A stretch of DNA of 35,292 nt from Candidatus Hydrogenedentota bacterium (GCA_018005585.1 JAGMZX010000016.1:24211-59502), one strand, 5' to 3'. Positions 1 to 9,285 are shown, counted from the stretch's first letter. The notes: a model not told the origin generated them from the letters alone. Translations and numbers: made by a program.

Positions 1-2352
1 TACGGCGACGACGCCATCTACCCGGAGACGATGGCCGCGCCGTCCTGCGAGGCGGTCTACCGCAGGAAGATCGCCATAGCGCGGGAATACGGCTTCAATC
101 ACGTCCGGCATCACAGCCACTTCCTGCCTCCCGAGTATTACGACGTGTGCGACGAACTCGGCATGCTCGTGTCGCCCGAACTGCCGATTGGGTATCAGCA
201 GTTCTACAACCGGGCGAAGGGGCCCGCGCTCGAACTCTATAAGACCGAGTGGGCCGCGGCGATTCGCAGGTTCCGCAATCACCCTTCGATTCTGGACTGG
301 TGCATGGGTAATGAAATGTACGACAGCGTGCCCATCGCGCCCGACCTCTACCGTATCGCCAGAGGACTCGACACCACGCGGCCGGTCGTCGACTCCGACG
401 GCCTGCCGGCGACAGGGTTCATCGATGGCACGCGCGACCGCGACACGCTGGACCTCTACTTCGTGCAGTTTGACGTGTTTCAAACGCCGCTCGACAAGCC
501 GCGGATGTATGCGTGCCCCGCGCCGTTGAAGCCGGTCATTTCACACGAAACCGGGAACTACGTCACCTTCCCCCGCCTCGACCAGATCGAATTGTTCCAG
601 CACAATTTCATCCCGTTCTGGCTCATTGCGGCACGCGAAAAGGTGGCGCGGATGGGCCTGCTCGACGAAGTCCCGCGCTGGGCGGAAAACTCCGAGAAGC
701 TTTACACGCTCCTGCGCAAGATTGACATCGAAACACTGCGGAAGAGCCCCAATATCTCCGGTTACCACTGGTGGTTGCTCCAGGATTACTGGACCACCTC
801 GAACGGGATCATCGACACCTATTTCCGGGCGAAGCCCGGCGTCGATCGCGCATCCGTCCTGCAATTCAACAATGACGTCGTGCTGCTCGAAGACGGGCTC
901 AACGCCACCGGCCGGGGCGGCGAACGCATTCAATCCAGACTGCTCGTATCGAACTTCGGCTCTTCCGAGTTGACCGATTCGATACTCTCATGGACCGTAT
1001 CGGCGGAAACCGGCGCGGTCGCGCAGGGCTCGCAGGCCGTTCCATCCGCCCCGGTGGGCGCGCTCGTGGAACTCGCGAGCATCGAGGCGCCATTGCCGGA
1101 TGTCGACGCACCCGCGCGCATCGAGGTCAGGGCCGAACTGGCCACGACGGAACGCATCATCTCAAACGCGTGGTCCACGTGGGTCTTCCCCGCGCGCGTG
1201 GCGCGACCGGTTGCGCCGCTCTTCGCCTCATCCGAATTACTGCCGTGGCTGCAGATGTTCGGCGCGCAGCCGCTGCCGGCGGAGAAGCCGTATCCCGCGG
1301 CGGCGGTCTACGTCAGCAACCAGTTGACGCCGGAGTTGACCGGGGCCGTGCTCGCGGGCGCGTCGCTGCTGTTGTACAAGCCGGTGCAATTCCTGCCCGC
1401 GGCGCCGGCGCGGTTCAAGACGGCCTGGTGGCTCGGCAACGAGGGCGACAATAACGCGGGCACGGTGGTCTACGATCACCCAGCGACGCGCGCCATGGCG
1501 CCCGACGGCTGGTGCGACACCGGGTGGTACCGGCTGCTCGAGGATTGCGAAGGCTATATTCTCAACGACGCTCCCGAGCAGCCGGAAGTGCTGGTGCGCG
1601 GCATCGAGGTTGCCTGCGTCTGCCGCAACAAGGCGATGTTGTTCCAGGCCGCCGCGGGCCAGGGCTGCGTCATCGTCTGCGGCCTGAACCTGGACGCGAG
1701 CCTGCCCGACGGGGCGCCCTGTCCCGCCGCCGATTGGCTCACGGCCTCGATCCTTCAATATGCCGCCACGTTTCCTGATCCGGCCGCGGCATTTTCCGAG
1801 TCCTTCCTGCGCGAACGCGCCGTGGAGGCGCTTCCGTTCGGCGCGCCGTTCGTGGAAGGCTTCGCGCGGCTCCGGCGCAACGATGGAGAGAGCAGCGCCT
1901 GGTTCACCTACCGCGAGGCAAGCGCCCTCACCGAGGTCGTCCGGCAGACCGAAGCCGGGCACGCCGTCGAATGGGAAACGGCGCCCATGCCGGCGTCCAT
2001 CCCGGGGGGCGCGGTGACGCTGGTGTTCGCGGGCGGGCTTGGCTGGATTTCGCAGCCGGAATCTGGCGGTTTCGCGCTGAGCGTCAACGGTGAAGACGTG
2101 CTGCATTTCGACGTGTGCCGCGGGCGCGGCCTGTGGCGCGACGCGTCCAGCGGCGTCACGCTCGCGCTGGCGCCGCGGCGCAGCACCTCCGAGGACACGG
2201 CGGGGCTGTTCTACCTGGGCGTGCCTCGCGAACGGGTCCAACCCGGCCAGCCGTGCCTCATCACCGTGACTTCGCTCGGTTCCGGAAGCCAGCGGTGGTT
2301 TGCCCTGCATCCGTATACGGACGTGCTTCGGGGCCCGCGCGGCAATCGGTAA
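1..2352 (+). CDS. GH2-type glycoside hydrolase, 5' end outside window
   Basis: The reading frame is open from the first base, so the true start lies upstream. Numbering from the ATG at 31, residues 1-290 look like a GH2/GH-A TIM barrel. WCMGNE carries the Asn-Glu pair typical of the acid/base (E95), and VISHETGNY places a second glutamate (E173) where the nucleophile is expected. A later WWLLQDYW stretch fits the last barrel strands. The remaining ~480 residues look like beta-rich accessory domains that I cannot name. The usual GH2 N-terminal sandwich would lie upstream of the window. The substrate cannot be read from the sequence; beta-galactoside, beta-mannoside or beta-glucuronide are all possible. 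The gene ends 21 bp before the convergent kelch gene. Confidence 0.85.
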   Translation, partial: YGDDAIYPETMAAPSCEAVYRRKIAIAREYGFNHVRHHSHFLPPEYYDVCDELGMLVSPELPIGYQQFYNRAKGPALELYKTEWAAAIRRFRNHPSILDWCMGNEMYDSVPIAPDLYRIARGLDTTRPVVDSDGLPATGFIDGTRDRDTLDLYFVQFDVFQTPLDKPRMYACPAPLKPVISHETGNYVTFPRLDQIELFQHNFIPFWLIAAREKVARMGLLDEVPRWAENSEKLYTLLRKIDIETLRKSPNISGYHWWLLQDYWTTSNGIIDTYFRAKPGVDRASVLQFNNDVVLLEDGLNATGRGGERIQSRLLVSNFGSSELTDSILSWTVSAETGAVAQGSQAVPSAPVGALVELASIEAPLPDVDAPARIEVRAELATTERIISNAWSTWVFPARVARPVAPLFASSELLPWLQMFGAQPLPAEKPYPAAAVYVSNQLTPELTGAVLAGASLLLYKPVQFLPAAPARFKTAWWLGNEGDNNAGTVVYDHPATRAMAPDGWCDTGWYRLLEDCEGYILNDAPEQPEVLVRGIEVACVCRNKAMLFQAAAGQGCVIVCGLNLDASLPDGAPCPAADWLTASILQYAATFPDPAAAFSESFLRERAVEALPFGAPFVEGFARLRRNDGESSAWFTYREASALTEVVRQTEAGHAVEWETAPMPASIPGGAVTLVFAGGLGWISQPESGGFALSVNGEDVLHFDVCRGRGLWRDASSGVTLALAPRRSTSEDTAGLFYLGVPRERVQPGQPCLITVTSLGSGSQRWFALHPYTDVLRGPRGNR

Positions 2353-2373
2353 ACACACGGATTGAGGCCAGGG

Positions 2374-3603
2374 TCACTCCGATTCCGCGATGACTTCGAC
2401 GACCTTTCCGATCTGCAGCGTCGCGGGATGAAAGAGACGCGGCCCGCCCTCGCCGCCAAGGCAATACAACGTGTCGCCGACGCTTCCCGCGCTCGGGATC
2501 GAGGTCTGTTCGAGCAGCGGGTCCGCCGTGCCGAGGCGGCCGCTCCGGGTGTCGTATACCAGCACGGTCTTCTCGAAGAAAGACTCCCAGGCGCGCGATT
2601 GTTCTTCGGCGGTGCGGGCATCGGTCACCGAACCGTCCGGATGCCAAGTCTTCGGATACTTGTATCCGGCAATGAGCAGGATGTAACGGTCCTCATAGAC
2701 CAGCGCGCGCCTGTTTGCGCCGTGCGGCAAGTCGCGCAGGCGCGCCCATCCGTCGCTTTCGGGGTTGTACTCCCAACAGTCCACGGCGTTGTAGTATGCG
2801 TACGGAGATTTCGCCAACGGCGCGAAGATGCCGCCCAACTGGTAAATCTTTCCCCCCGCCGCCGCCACGCCGGAGTCGAATTTCGGGACGCCAGGGCAGT
2901 CGGCCAGCCGCTTCCAGCCCGCGCCGATGCAGGTCGTGTCCAGCACAAGCAGCGCGCTGCCGACGGGGTCGCCGTTGCGGCCTGCTTCTGAATGGAAATC
3001 GGGGCCGTCCGCGCCGGGCCCTTGAAAGAAATCGGCCACGCCAAGCAGGTAGACCTTGTTTCCGATCACAGCCGTGCTGCATGCGCTGCCGTACACCGGC
3101 CACGGCAGCCGCGCATCCGGCAGCTCCTCCCAGACCCACCGGTCTCCATCTTTCCGCAACCGGCACACGTCAGAATAGGTGCATGGTTCGGCGTAGTTGA
3201 TGCCGCCCATCGCGTACAGCGCGCCATTGACGACTGCCACCGCCGCGCCCTGGCGCGCGGGGCCGGGCATGTCCGCGAGCCGCCGCCATCCCGCGGATTC
3301 GTCTTCGGGGCAGAACGCGAATGTCAGACGTGTAAAGCCGGAAACCTCGCCGCCGAAGGCGTCGGGATGCTGTCTGCAAATATCCAAAGGGTGCCGCGTG
3401 AAACCGCCCGCCGACACGACCATGCCATCCACACATCCGGCCGCGGAGTCCTGAATGCCCATCGGATAGTCCGGGCCAAGCCGCCACTCAATGCGGAGCA
3501 TCGGTTGGAGTTCGTCCGGATTTGACGCCGCGAAACCCTGGGCAAGCAAAACACGCGCCAGCGCGAGCAGTGCCGCGGCCATGAGCAGTCTGTGCGCACT
3601 CAA
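2374..3603 (-). CDS. exported kelch-repeat beta-propeller protein
   Basis: A 409-residue protein with a hydrophobic signal peptide (about residues 8-24) followed by kelch-type repeats. Visible repeat cores are LYAMGG, VYLLG, IYQLGG, ILLIAGY and LYCLGG, each with a preceding segment of the type DMPGPARQGAAVAVV. I chose the TTG start at 3603 because a GGAGG lies 9 bases upstream. The frame extends to a TTG at 3720, but that would overlap the upstream stop and put a charged stretch before the signal peptide. Kelch propellers of this size include the sialic acid epimerase NanM and galactose-oxidase-like proteins. With the kinase and creatininase-like genes upstream, a role in amino-sugar or glycan metabolism is possible but unproven. 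It is the last gene of a three-gene minus-strand set. Confidence 0.85.
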   Translation of the reverse strand: MSAHRLLMAAALLALARVLLAQGFAASNPDELQPMLRIEWRLGPDYPMGIQDSAAGCVDGMVVSAGGFTRHPLDICRQHPDAFGGEVSGFTRLTFAFCPEDESAGWRRLADMPGPARQGAAVAVVNGALYAMGGINYAEPCTYSDVCRLRKDGDRWVWEELPDARLPWPVYGSACSTAVIGNKVYLLGVADFFQGPGADGPDFHSEAGRNGDPVGSALLVLDTTCIGAGWKRLADCPGVPKFDSGVAAAGGKIYQLGGIFAPLAKSPYAYYNAVDCWEYNPESDGWARLRDLPHGANRRALVYEDRYILLIAGYKYPKTWHPDGSVTDARTAEEQSRAWESFFEKTVLVYDTRSGRLGTADPLLEQTSIPSAGSVGDTLYCLGGEGGPRLFHPATLQIGKVVEVIAESE

Positions 3604-3612
3604 TGCTATTAC

Positions 3613-3617
3613 CCTCC
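3613..3617 (-). promoter_or_regulatory. ribosome binding site deciding the TTG start of the kelch gene
   Basis: On the minus strand this reads GGAGG, 9 bases before the TTG at 3603. No comparable site precedes the longer TTG at 3720 or the internal ATG at 3582, so this site sets the start I use. Confidence 0.6.
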
Positions 3618-3716
3618 GTCTTCCAAGTAAATCCGGGACCACAGGTGCCGGTTTCGCATGCCGCGCGGCGGACGCCGCAGTCAACCGGAATGCGGAAACG
3701 GGCGGTGCCGCCTTCT

Positions 3717-4571
3717 TCAATGCCCGCCAATCAGTCCCGCCTTGGCGAGCAGTTCACCCACGACTTCGATGGAAGCCTCCGCGCACTCCTCGCCGTGGGC
3801 CGCCGTGGCTTCCCGGGGATCTTCTCCGCCGACTCCTTGCGGCGTTTCGTCCCTGGATTCCGGCAGCCGCGACAGGTCCACCAGGTCGGGCCGGTAGTGC
3901 AACATCAGCGAGGTTTCGTTGCGCGCGGCATGGTCCGTCTGGCTTTTCCACCGCTGCAGTACGCCTTTCGTCACGCCCAGCAGTTGCATGCCGTAGCGGG
4001 CTTCCCGTTCGGGAATGGCGGCGACCCAGGACCAGCGCGACGGGCCGTGCCCGTCGGCGAACACCGCGCGGAACCCGGCGCGTTTCAACTGGTCGAGGAT
4101 GGCGTCCACGATTTGGAGGTGCAGTCCCTGAGAAACCCAGTAGCAGCTTCCGTCCAGTTTCCGGGGCGGAACGGTTGAGTCGGCATAATCCATGCCTACC
4201 AGCATCGTGCCGTCATCCGCGGGCCGTGCGCGGTCCGGGCCAAGGTGAATCGGCGGCATGACAATCCCGCCAAATCGCCGCGCGCAGCGCACCATGAGTT
4301 CCTCGCTCTGGATAGCGTCCGCACCCAAGGGCAGGTGCTCGCCGTGCCATTCCAGGGTGCCCAGGGGCAGATACGCGACCGGACATTGGGCAAGGCGGGA
4401 ACGAAACTCGTTCGGCAAGAGTTCAGCGTAACGGACTTTCACCATGGCGGACGCCTTCTCCCCGGATTCTTCCCCCGCAGCAGCCAAATTGCCGGCAAGC
4501 ACGCCCGTGGAAGCGGCGGCGAGGCTCGCTCCCAGGAAGTCTCGCCGTGAAGTGTCTTCGTCCCGGCTCAT
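3717..4571 (-). CDS. Tat-exported creatininase-family amidohydrolase
   Basis: A 284-residue protein. The N-terminus SRRDFLGASLAAASTG is a twin-arginine signal, so it is probably exported folded. The core matches the creatininase/creatinine amidohydrolase family. GTLEWHGEHLPLGADA supplies the metal ligands E74, H76 and D85, and ADGHG (H175) and NETS (E219) occupy the later ligand positions. Family members hydrolyse cyclic or linear amides such as creatinine or formamidopyrimidines, and the substrate here is unknown. An AGGGAG 9 bases before the ATG at 4571 favours that start over the ATG at 4589. The kinase gene ends 17-35 bp upstream, so the two are probably co-transcribed. Confidence 0.85.
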   Translation of the reverse strand: MSRDEDTSRRDFLGASLAAASTGVLAGNLAAAGEESGEKASAMVKVRYAELLPNEFRSRLAQCPVAYLPLGTLEWHGEHLPLGADAIQSEELMVRCARRFGGIVMPPIHLGPDRARPADDGTMLVGMDYADSTVPPRKLDGSCYWVSQGLHLQIVDAILDQLKRAGFRAVFADGHGPSRWSWVAAIPEREARYGMQLLGVTKGVLQRWKSQTDHAARNETSLMLHYRPDLVDLSRLPESRDETPQGVGGEDPREATAAHGEECAEASIEVVGELLAKAGLIGGH

Positions 4572-4606
4572 CCGACCCTGCTCCCTCATGTCCGCGGGCG
4601 GCGGGT

Positions 4607-5713
4607 TCAGGCCTTGTCCAAGATGTTGCGAATCTGTTTCTCGCGCGCCTCAATGCTTTCCGTGAGCTTGAACTGGACCCGCGCCCGGTTGAGGTTCTGC
4701 CCGTCATAGCGCGTCTTGAAGTACACGTTTCCGGCGATGTGGTCCGCGAAGAAGCGCAGGCCTAGCTCGAAGGCAATCAGCCGGATGGAGTCATACAGGT
4801 ATCTCCGGTCGCTGTCGGTGAGGAAGGACCGCGCATGGACCATATAGCCTTTTACAATGGCTTCGCACAGGTCCGTGTCGAACAGGACACGGCTCAAATC
4901 GGACGTCTCCTCGCCCATAGGATTGCAGCAGGAGCGCAGGCAGTCGCCAAAGTCGTAGTGAATCAACCCGGGCTTGACGGTGTCCAGGTCGACGATGCAC
5001 GTGCCTTTTCCCGTGGCATCGTCGATCATAATGTTGGAGATTTTCGGGTCTCCGTGGACCGGCTGCAGGTGGAGTTCACCCGCCGCCTTGGCGTCTTCCA
5101 GGACAGCGCACCAGTGGCGGCGCTCTTGCACGAACCGGTTGCATTGCTGTGCGTCGAGCGAGGCCTTCAGCCTGACCTGGCCCTCAGCCGTCTGCAGCGA
5201 CTGGTCAAGCTTTTCCAGGTATCCCGGCGTGATGTGGTATCCCACCAGCGTGTCGCGAAGCAGGTTTACGTCCAGGTCGCTGATAAGCCGTTGGAAATAC
5301 CCGAGCACGAACCCGGCCTCGCGGGCATGCTCCACGCTCTGCACCTGCTCGTAGGAATGCGCGGAGGCAATGAGCGTAATAGCGCGCCAGTATTCGCCAT
5401 CGCCGTCAACGATGAAGTCCTGGCCGTCCTTGGCGGGAATCACGCGGGGCAGCTGCCAGATGCGGTCGGCCGTGTCGGCTTCCGCTTCAATGCGCTTGTG
5501 CACGTGTTCCGTCACGACGCGCATGTTCTCCATGATGTATTCCGGGCGCGAGAAGACCCGTTTGTTAATCTGCTGGAGAATGATCCGCTCTTCGGAAAAG
5601 GTCGTGCGGAAGATCGCCAGATACGTGTCGTTGACGTTGCCCTCCCCCGTGTGCTCGACCGTGACCAAGCGTCCCGCCACATCAAACTTGGGCGCAATAA
5701 GAGCGGCTTTCAA
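4607..5713 (-). CDS. APH-fold sugar kinase, N-acetylhexosamine 1-kinase-like
   Basis: A 368-residue cytoplasmic protein of the aminoglycoside-phosphotransferase/choline-kinase fold. HGDPKISNIM is the catalytic loop (D222, N227) and CIVDLDTVKPG the magnesium-binding DxD region (D242). The wording of these motifs and the tail (DFGDCLRS; FFADHIAGNVYFKTRY; NLNRARVQFKLTES) resembles NahK-type N-acetylhexosamine 1-kinases. That makes GlcNAc, GalNAc or another free sugar the likely phosphate acceptor (inference). The start is TTG at 5713, with AAAGGA about 11 bases upstream. It is the first gene of the minus-strand set with the creatininase-like and kelch genes. Similarity to antibiotic kinases is fold-level only. 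Confidence 0.8.
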   Translation of the reverse strand: MKAALIAPKFDVAGRLVTVEHTGEGNVNDTYLAIFRTTFSEERIILQQINKRVFSRPEYIMENMRVVTEHVHKRIEAEADTADRIWQLPRVIPAKDGQDFIVDGDGEYWRAITLIASAHSYEQVQSVEHAREAGFVLGYFQRLISDLDVNLLRDTLVGYHITPGYLEKLDQSLQTAEGQVRLKASLDAQQCNRFVQERRHWCAVLEDAKAAGELHLQPVHGDPKISNIMIDDATGKGTCIVDLDTVKPGLIHYDFGDCLRSCCNPMGEETSDLSRVLFDTDLCEAIVKGYMVHARSFLTDSDRRYLYDSIRLIAFELGLRFFADHIAGNVYFKTRYDGQNLNRARVQFKLTESIEAREKQIRNILDKA

Positions 5714-6070
5714 TGGAAGAGCGTTCCTTTCTTTGTGCGATGCAACCCCAGAACCGCAACGTATTTCGAGAACGTTCCTGGTCTCACCCCTGTGGTCTTC
5801 CTCCGTTTCTTGGCGTAGGCTACATCGAAGACGGCCATATTCTCAACACGGATACCATGCACGGATACCATGCGCGGTCTCGGAGTCCGGCGGCGCCGCG
5901 ACGCGCCCGCCATGGGACTTCCGCGCGCGCCAGTCCAGTCTCTCCATTGCATGAGGCCGGAGAAACGCGAAACCAGGGGCCGGATTCCCGTGTCTAGCAT
6001 CCGGTGGGATGTGCGACTTTCGCGCATCTTCGTGCCATCTGCCATTCTGCGCAGTCTGACGGAAGAGGAC
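5714..6070. other. divergent intergenic region, 357 bp
   Basis: This lies between the minus-strand kinase start and the plus-strand amidohydrolase start, and should hold both promoters. I see no convincing -35/-10 pair. It contains a 13-bp tandem repeat (5848-5873). Open frames extending the amidohydrolase upstream to 5870 are rich in Arg and Pro and lack a ribosome binding site, so I do not treat them as coding. Confidence 0.5.
5848..5873. repeat. two head-to-tail copies of a 13-bp unit
   Basis: ACGGATACCATGC occurs at 5848-5860 and again, without a gap, at 5861-5873. It sits in the middle of the divergent spacer, where a regulator could bind, but may be only a small duplication. Confidence 0.7.
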
Positions 6071-7282
6071 ATGATGGAAACGGAAAGCCCGAAGAAAGGC
6101 AGCCGCCGCACGTTCTTGAAATGGGGCGCGGCCGCAGCCGTTGTCGCCGGCGGTTCGGCCACGTATATCAGTTGCCGCAGGAAACCCGAACTGCCCGAGA
6201 GCATTGGCAGGCTGGCGCCAAGCCCGGGCGCGCCATGCCCGGACGCCCCGCTGAAACCGCGGCACATCGAGGAACTGGGCATACGCCGCATGTCCGAATT
6301 GGATCGCCTGCCCTGGTTCGAGAAGAACGAAGCGGGCGAGTTGCGTCTGCGGGCCGATGCGGGAACCGGCCCGATCATCGATACGCACGCGCACCTGGGG
6401 TGGGCCTTCGGGCTCGGGCGGCCCGTAGACATGACGCACACGTGCGACGTGCAATATTTCTACGATTACGAACGCGACCAGGACGTCCTGTTCACGCAGG
6501 ACCATCCCAACCCCGATGAGGCTTCGACAATAACGCGCGAGAACCTCCAGGTGCTGGTCCGTACGCCTTGGCGCAATCGCACGAATACGGCGGCAAACCT
6601 CAGCCTCGAAATGAACCGGATGAATTACCGCAATATCGTGTTGCTGCCCGTAGAGATTCCGTATCAGGCGCGGCACGCTCATGACACATTGGAGGCCGCA
6701 AGACTGGATAGCCGCTTTATCGCATTCGGGGCCATTTATCCGAAACCCTGGGGACCGGACAAGCTCGAGCGGCTGGAAACACAACGCAAGACAGGGATCA
6801 AGGGCATCAAATATCATCCTGAGATGCAGATGATCGCCCCGGACAATCCCCACATGATGCAACTGTTCGAATGGTGCGAGGCCCATGACCTGATTGTCTA
6901 TTCGCACGTCGGCTACACGGGCCGGGAGCCGGGATTCATGAAGAAGAAGTCCGAACCCCGGCTTTTCGAGACGCCATTGCAGGCATTCCCGAAGCTGCGG
7001 TTCGTCTTCGCGCATACGGGTGTGCGTCTCATGGATGAAACGCTCGAGGTAGCCCGAAAACACGAGGACCGGGTCTGGCTGGACATTTCGGGGCGTTCCG
7101 CTTCGAACATCGCTTATATCCTTCAGCGTTATGACACGGAAAAGATCATGTACGCATCCGATTGGCCGTTCATGCCTCTGGCCATCATGGTGGCGCGCGG
7201 CCTGGTGGGAACGGAAAGCTGCCCCCAACTGCGGGAACGCTTCTTCAGCGGCAACGCCTTGCGGCTGCTGGGACTGACGTAA
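6071..7282 (+). CDS. Tat-exported amidohydrolase (amidohydrolase_2 type)
   Basis: A 403-residue protein. SRRTFLKWG followed by an Ala/Val-rich segment is a twin-arginine signal. A Cys at about residue 35 (TYISC) could be lipidated, although the lipobox is not canonical. The body is a metal-dependent TIM barrel of the amidohydrolase superfamily. Its metal-site residues are THAH (H106, H108), GIKYHP (K247, H249), YSHVGY (H279), AHTG (H315) and ASDWP (D364). This set is typical of the amidohydrolase_2 branch, whose members include decarboxylases and lactone hydrolases. I cannot name the reaction. GGAAGAGG immediately precedes the ATG at 6071; a second ATG at 6074 is equally close. The stop overlaps the start of the nucleotidase gene (TAATG), so translation is probably coupled. 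Confidence 0.85.
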   Translation: MMETESPKKGSRRTFLKWGAAAAVVAGGSATYISCRRKPELPESIGRLAPSPGAPCPDAPLKPRHIEELGIRRMSELDRLPWFEKNEAGELRLRADAGTGPIIDTHAHLGWAFGLGRPVDMTHTCDVQYFYDYERDQDVLFTQDHPNPDEASTITRENLQVLVRTPWRNRTNTAANLSLEMNRMNYRNIVLLPVEIPYQARHAHDTLEAARLDSRFIAFGAIYPKPWGPDKLERLETQRKTGIKGIKYHPEMQMIAPDNPHMMQLFEWCEAHDLIVYSHVGYTGREPGFMKKKSEPRLFETPLQAFPKLRFVFAHTGVRLMDETLEVARKHEDRVWLDISGRSASNIAYILQRYDTEKIMYASDWPFMPLAIMVARGLVGTESCPQLRERFFSGNALRLLGLT

Positions 7283-9285
7283 TGGCTTCCGAAAGCAGCG
7301 GCGAAACAAGCGAAGAGACGGATGTCGTAAGGGGCACGCGATGGGTTGCCGCAACCGTATTGACGATGCTGTTTGCTGCCGCGGCCGCCAGCGGCGATGA
7401 ACAGCCGCTCTACTTTACCCTCCTGCACACGAACGACGAGCACTCCGCGGTGCTGCCCGCCCCGCTCGTGGACCATATCCCGGGGGAAAAAGACCCCACG
7501 ACCGGCGGTTTCGCGCGACTCGGGCGGCTGGTCGGGGATATTCGCGCGGTCAAGAAAGACGCGGGCGAGCCCGTCGTGCTCGTCTCGGCAGGCGACATTC
7601 TGGGCGGCGCGCCGCTTTTCTGGCTGATACCGGGCGGGGAAGCGCCCGAGATTTCGATCATGCAGCAGATTGGCTACGACGTCATCACGATCGGAAATCA
7701 CGACTTCGATTACGGGCCGGAAACGCTGGCGCAGTATTACCGGGTTGCGGGCTATCCCGAAGCCGGAGCGTCCACTGCTCTGGTCTCATCCAACCTCGTG
7801 ATTCCACAGGGGCACCCCCTGGGCGCTTGCGGCATTGCGGCCACGCGCATCCTCGAACTGGACAACGGCCTGCGTCTGGGCTTTTTCGGGCTATTGGGCG
7901 ACAACGCCGCAAAACTGGCCGCGGAAAAAACGCCCATCGATATTTCGGAACCGATAGCCGCTGCAACGACGGCCGTGAAAACCCTGCAAGCGATGAAGGC
8001 GGATGTCATCATCGGGGTTACGCACGCCGGGCGCGATGAAGACGAGGCCGTGGCATCCGCGGTGCCGGGGATCGATCTCCTGATCACCGGGCATTTTCAC
8101 CCAATGGCGCTTGATACGCCCATTCGCGTGGGCAATACCATTATTGCGCAAAGCAGTCCCTTCCTCGGCCGCCTGGGCGTCCTGGAGCTTGCCTGCACGC
8201 GTTCCGGCGGCAAGCTGCAGCTCAGAAATGAAGAGCATGGCCAGCCGTATCTGGCGCCGATTGACGACTCGGTCGAAGAGGACCCCGCCATTGCCAGGAC
8301 CATTGCCGGATACACGGAACAGCTAAACCTGCTCGTGACTCGGCTGACCAGGAACGCCGTAACGGATATCCGGGATACGGTGCTCTATTCCGATTTCGTC
8401 TTGGAAGCAGGACCACCCGGGCAAGAATCGATTCTCGGGAGTTTCGTCACCGACGCCATGCGTCTGGTCGTTGAAGAACGAACCGGCGAAGAGGTGGATT
8501 TCGCGATTCAGGGCAATGGCGTTATCCGGGATGATGTACGCCCGGGCGCCATGCCCTCTTCTTTGAACAAAGTCTCTTTCTATGATTTGGCGACGGCGGT
8601 CGGCCTGGGCAGAGGCCCCGACGGGAACCCGGGCTATCCGCTCGTCTCCATCTATCTCACCGGCAACGAACTCTACCGGGTCCTCGAAATCAGCTTGTAT
8701 CTCGCGCAGCGCGCGGACATCTTCTTCCTGCAACTGTCTGGCGGCCGCGTCTCCTATGACCCTGCGCGCACTGTCCTCTTCCAAATACCTTTCGCCGGCA
8801 TTCCCATCCCCTCTTTCCGCGCCGTGCTCCAACTCGAGCGCTTCACCGGTAATGGGCCGCAGACCGGTTCCGGCGACAGCTATGAGCCTATTCCGCGCGG
8901 CGACGACACCTTGTATCATGTCGTCTGCGACTCGTACATCCTCTCCTTCTTCCCGAGAATTGCCAAAATGCTTCCCTTCTACAAGGTCATTCCGAAGGAT
9001 CGCGAAGGCAAGGAAATCACGCCGGGCGAAGCCCTTATCAAGATTGAGGGCGAAGAACTCAAGTTCTGGCAGGCCGTGACGGCGTACGCGCTGGCTCAGC
9101 CAAAGACGGGCGACGGCATTCCCCGGATACCCGGATACTACGCGCGCACGGGGACGCGCATTGTCCAGAAACACGCGTTCCCGCTGGTCATCTGGATAAT
9201 ACTCGCGCTGACGCTGCTGTTGCTCTCGATTTGCCTGCTCTTATGGAAGTTGAGACGGACACGGGCAAGGAAAGGCATTGCGTGA
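7282..9285 (+). CDS. UshA/5'-nucleotidase-type phosphohydrolase with C-terminal membrane anchor
   Basis: A 667-residue protein. An N-terminal hydrophobic segment (about residues 21-38) is a signal peptide. The metallophosphoesterase domain shows HTNDEH (D52, H54), SAGD (D105), GNHDFD (N139, H140), THAG and GHFH. The second half matches the 5'-nucleotidase C-terminal substrate domain (QGNGVIRDD, YDLATAVGLG). The protein ends in a strong transmembrane helix (FPLVIWIILALTLLLLSICL) followed by Lys/Arg, so it is probably an extracytoplasmic enzyme tethered to the membrane. Ordinary UshA is soluble and shorter (about 550 residues). The likely role is hydrolysis of nucleotides or related phosphoesters for scavenging. 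The ATG overlaps the preceding stop by one base. Confidence 0.88.
   Translation: MASESSGETSEETDVVRGTRWVAATVLTMLFAAAAASGDEQPLYFTLLHTNDEHSAVLPAPLVDHIPGEKDPTTGGFARLGRLVGDIRAVKKDAGEPVVLVSAGDILGGAPLFWLIPGGEAPEISIMQQIGYDVITIGNHDFDYGPETLAQYYRVAGYPEAGASTALVSSNLVIPQGHPLGACGIAATRILELDNGLRLGFFGLLGDNAAKLAAEKTPIDISEPIAAATTAVKTLQAMKADVIIGVTHAGRDEDEAVASAVPGIDLLITGHFHPMALDTPIRVGNTIIAQSSPFLGRLGVLELACTRSGGKLQLRNEEHGQPYLAPIDDSVEEDPAIARTIAGYTEQLNLLVTRLTRNAVTDIRDTVLYSDFVLEAGPPGQESILGSFVTDAMRLVVEERTGEEVDFAIQGNGVIRDDVRPGAMPSSLNKVSFYDLATAVGLGRGPDGNPGYPLVSIYLTGNELYRVLEISLYLAQRADIFFLQLSGGRVSYDPARTVLFQIPFAGIPIPSFRAVLQLERFTGNGPQTGSGDSYEPIPRGDDTLYHVVCDSYILSFFPRIAKMLPFYKVIPKDREGKEITPGEALIKIEGEELKFWQAVTAYALAQPKTGDGIPRIPGYYARTGTRIVQKHAFPLVIWIILALTLLLLSICLLLWKLRRTRARKGIA

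Noticed and set aside
1237-2358. 373-codon frame on the minus strand
   Set aside because: It mirrors the GH2 gene, is rich in Arg, Gly and Ala, and has no domain motif. It is a GC-driven shadow.
5843-7354. 503-codon frame on the minus strand
   Set aside because: It lies opposite the amidohydrolase, whose metal-site motifs are all in the plus frame. The minus frame has shadow-type composition.
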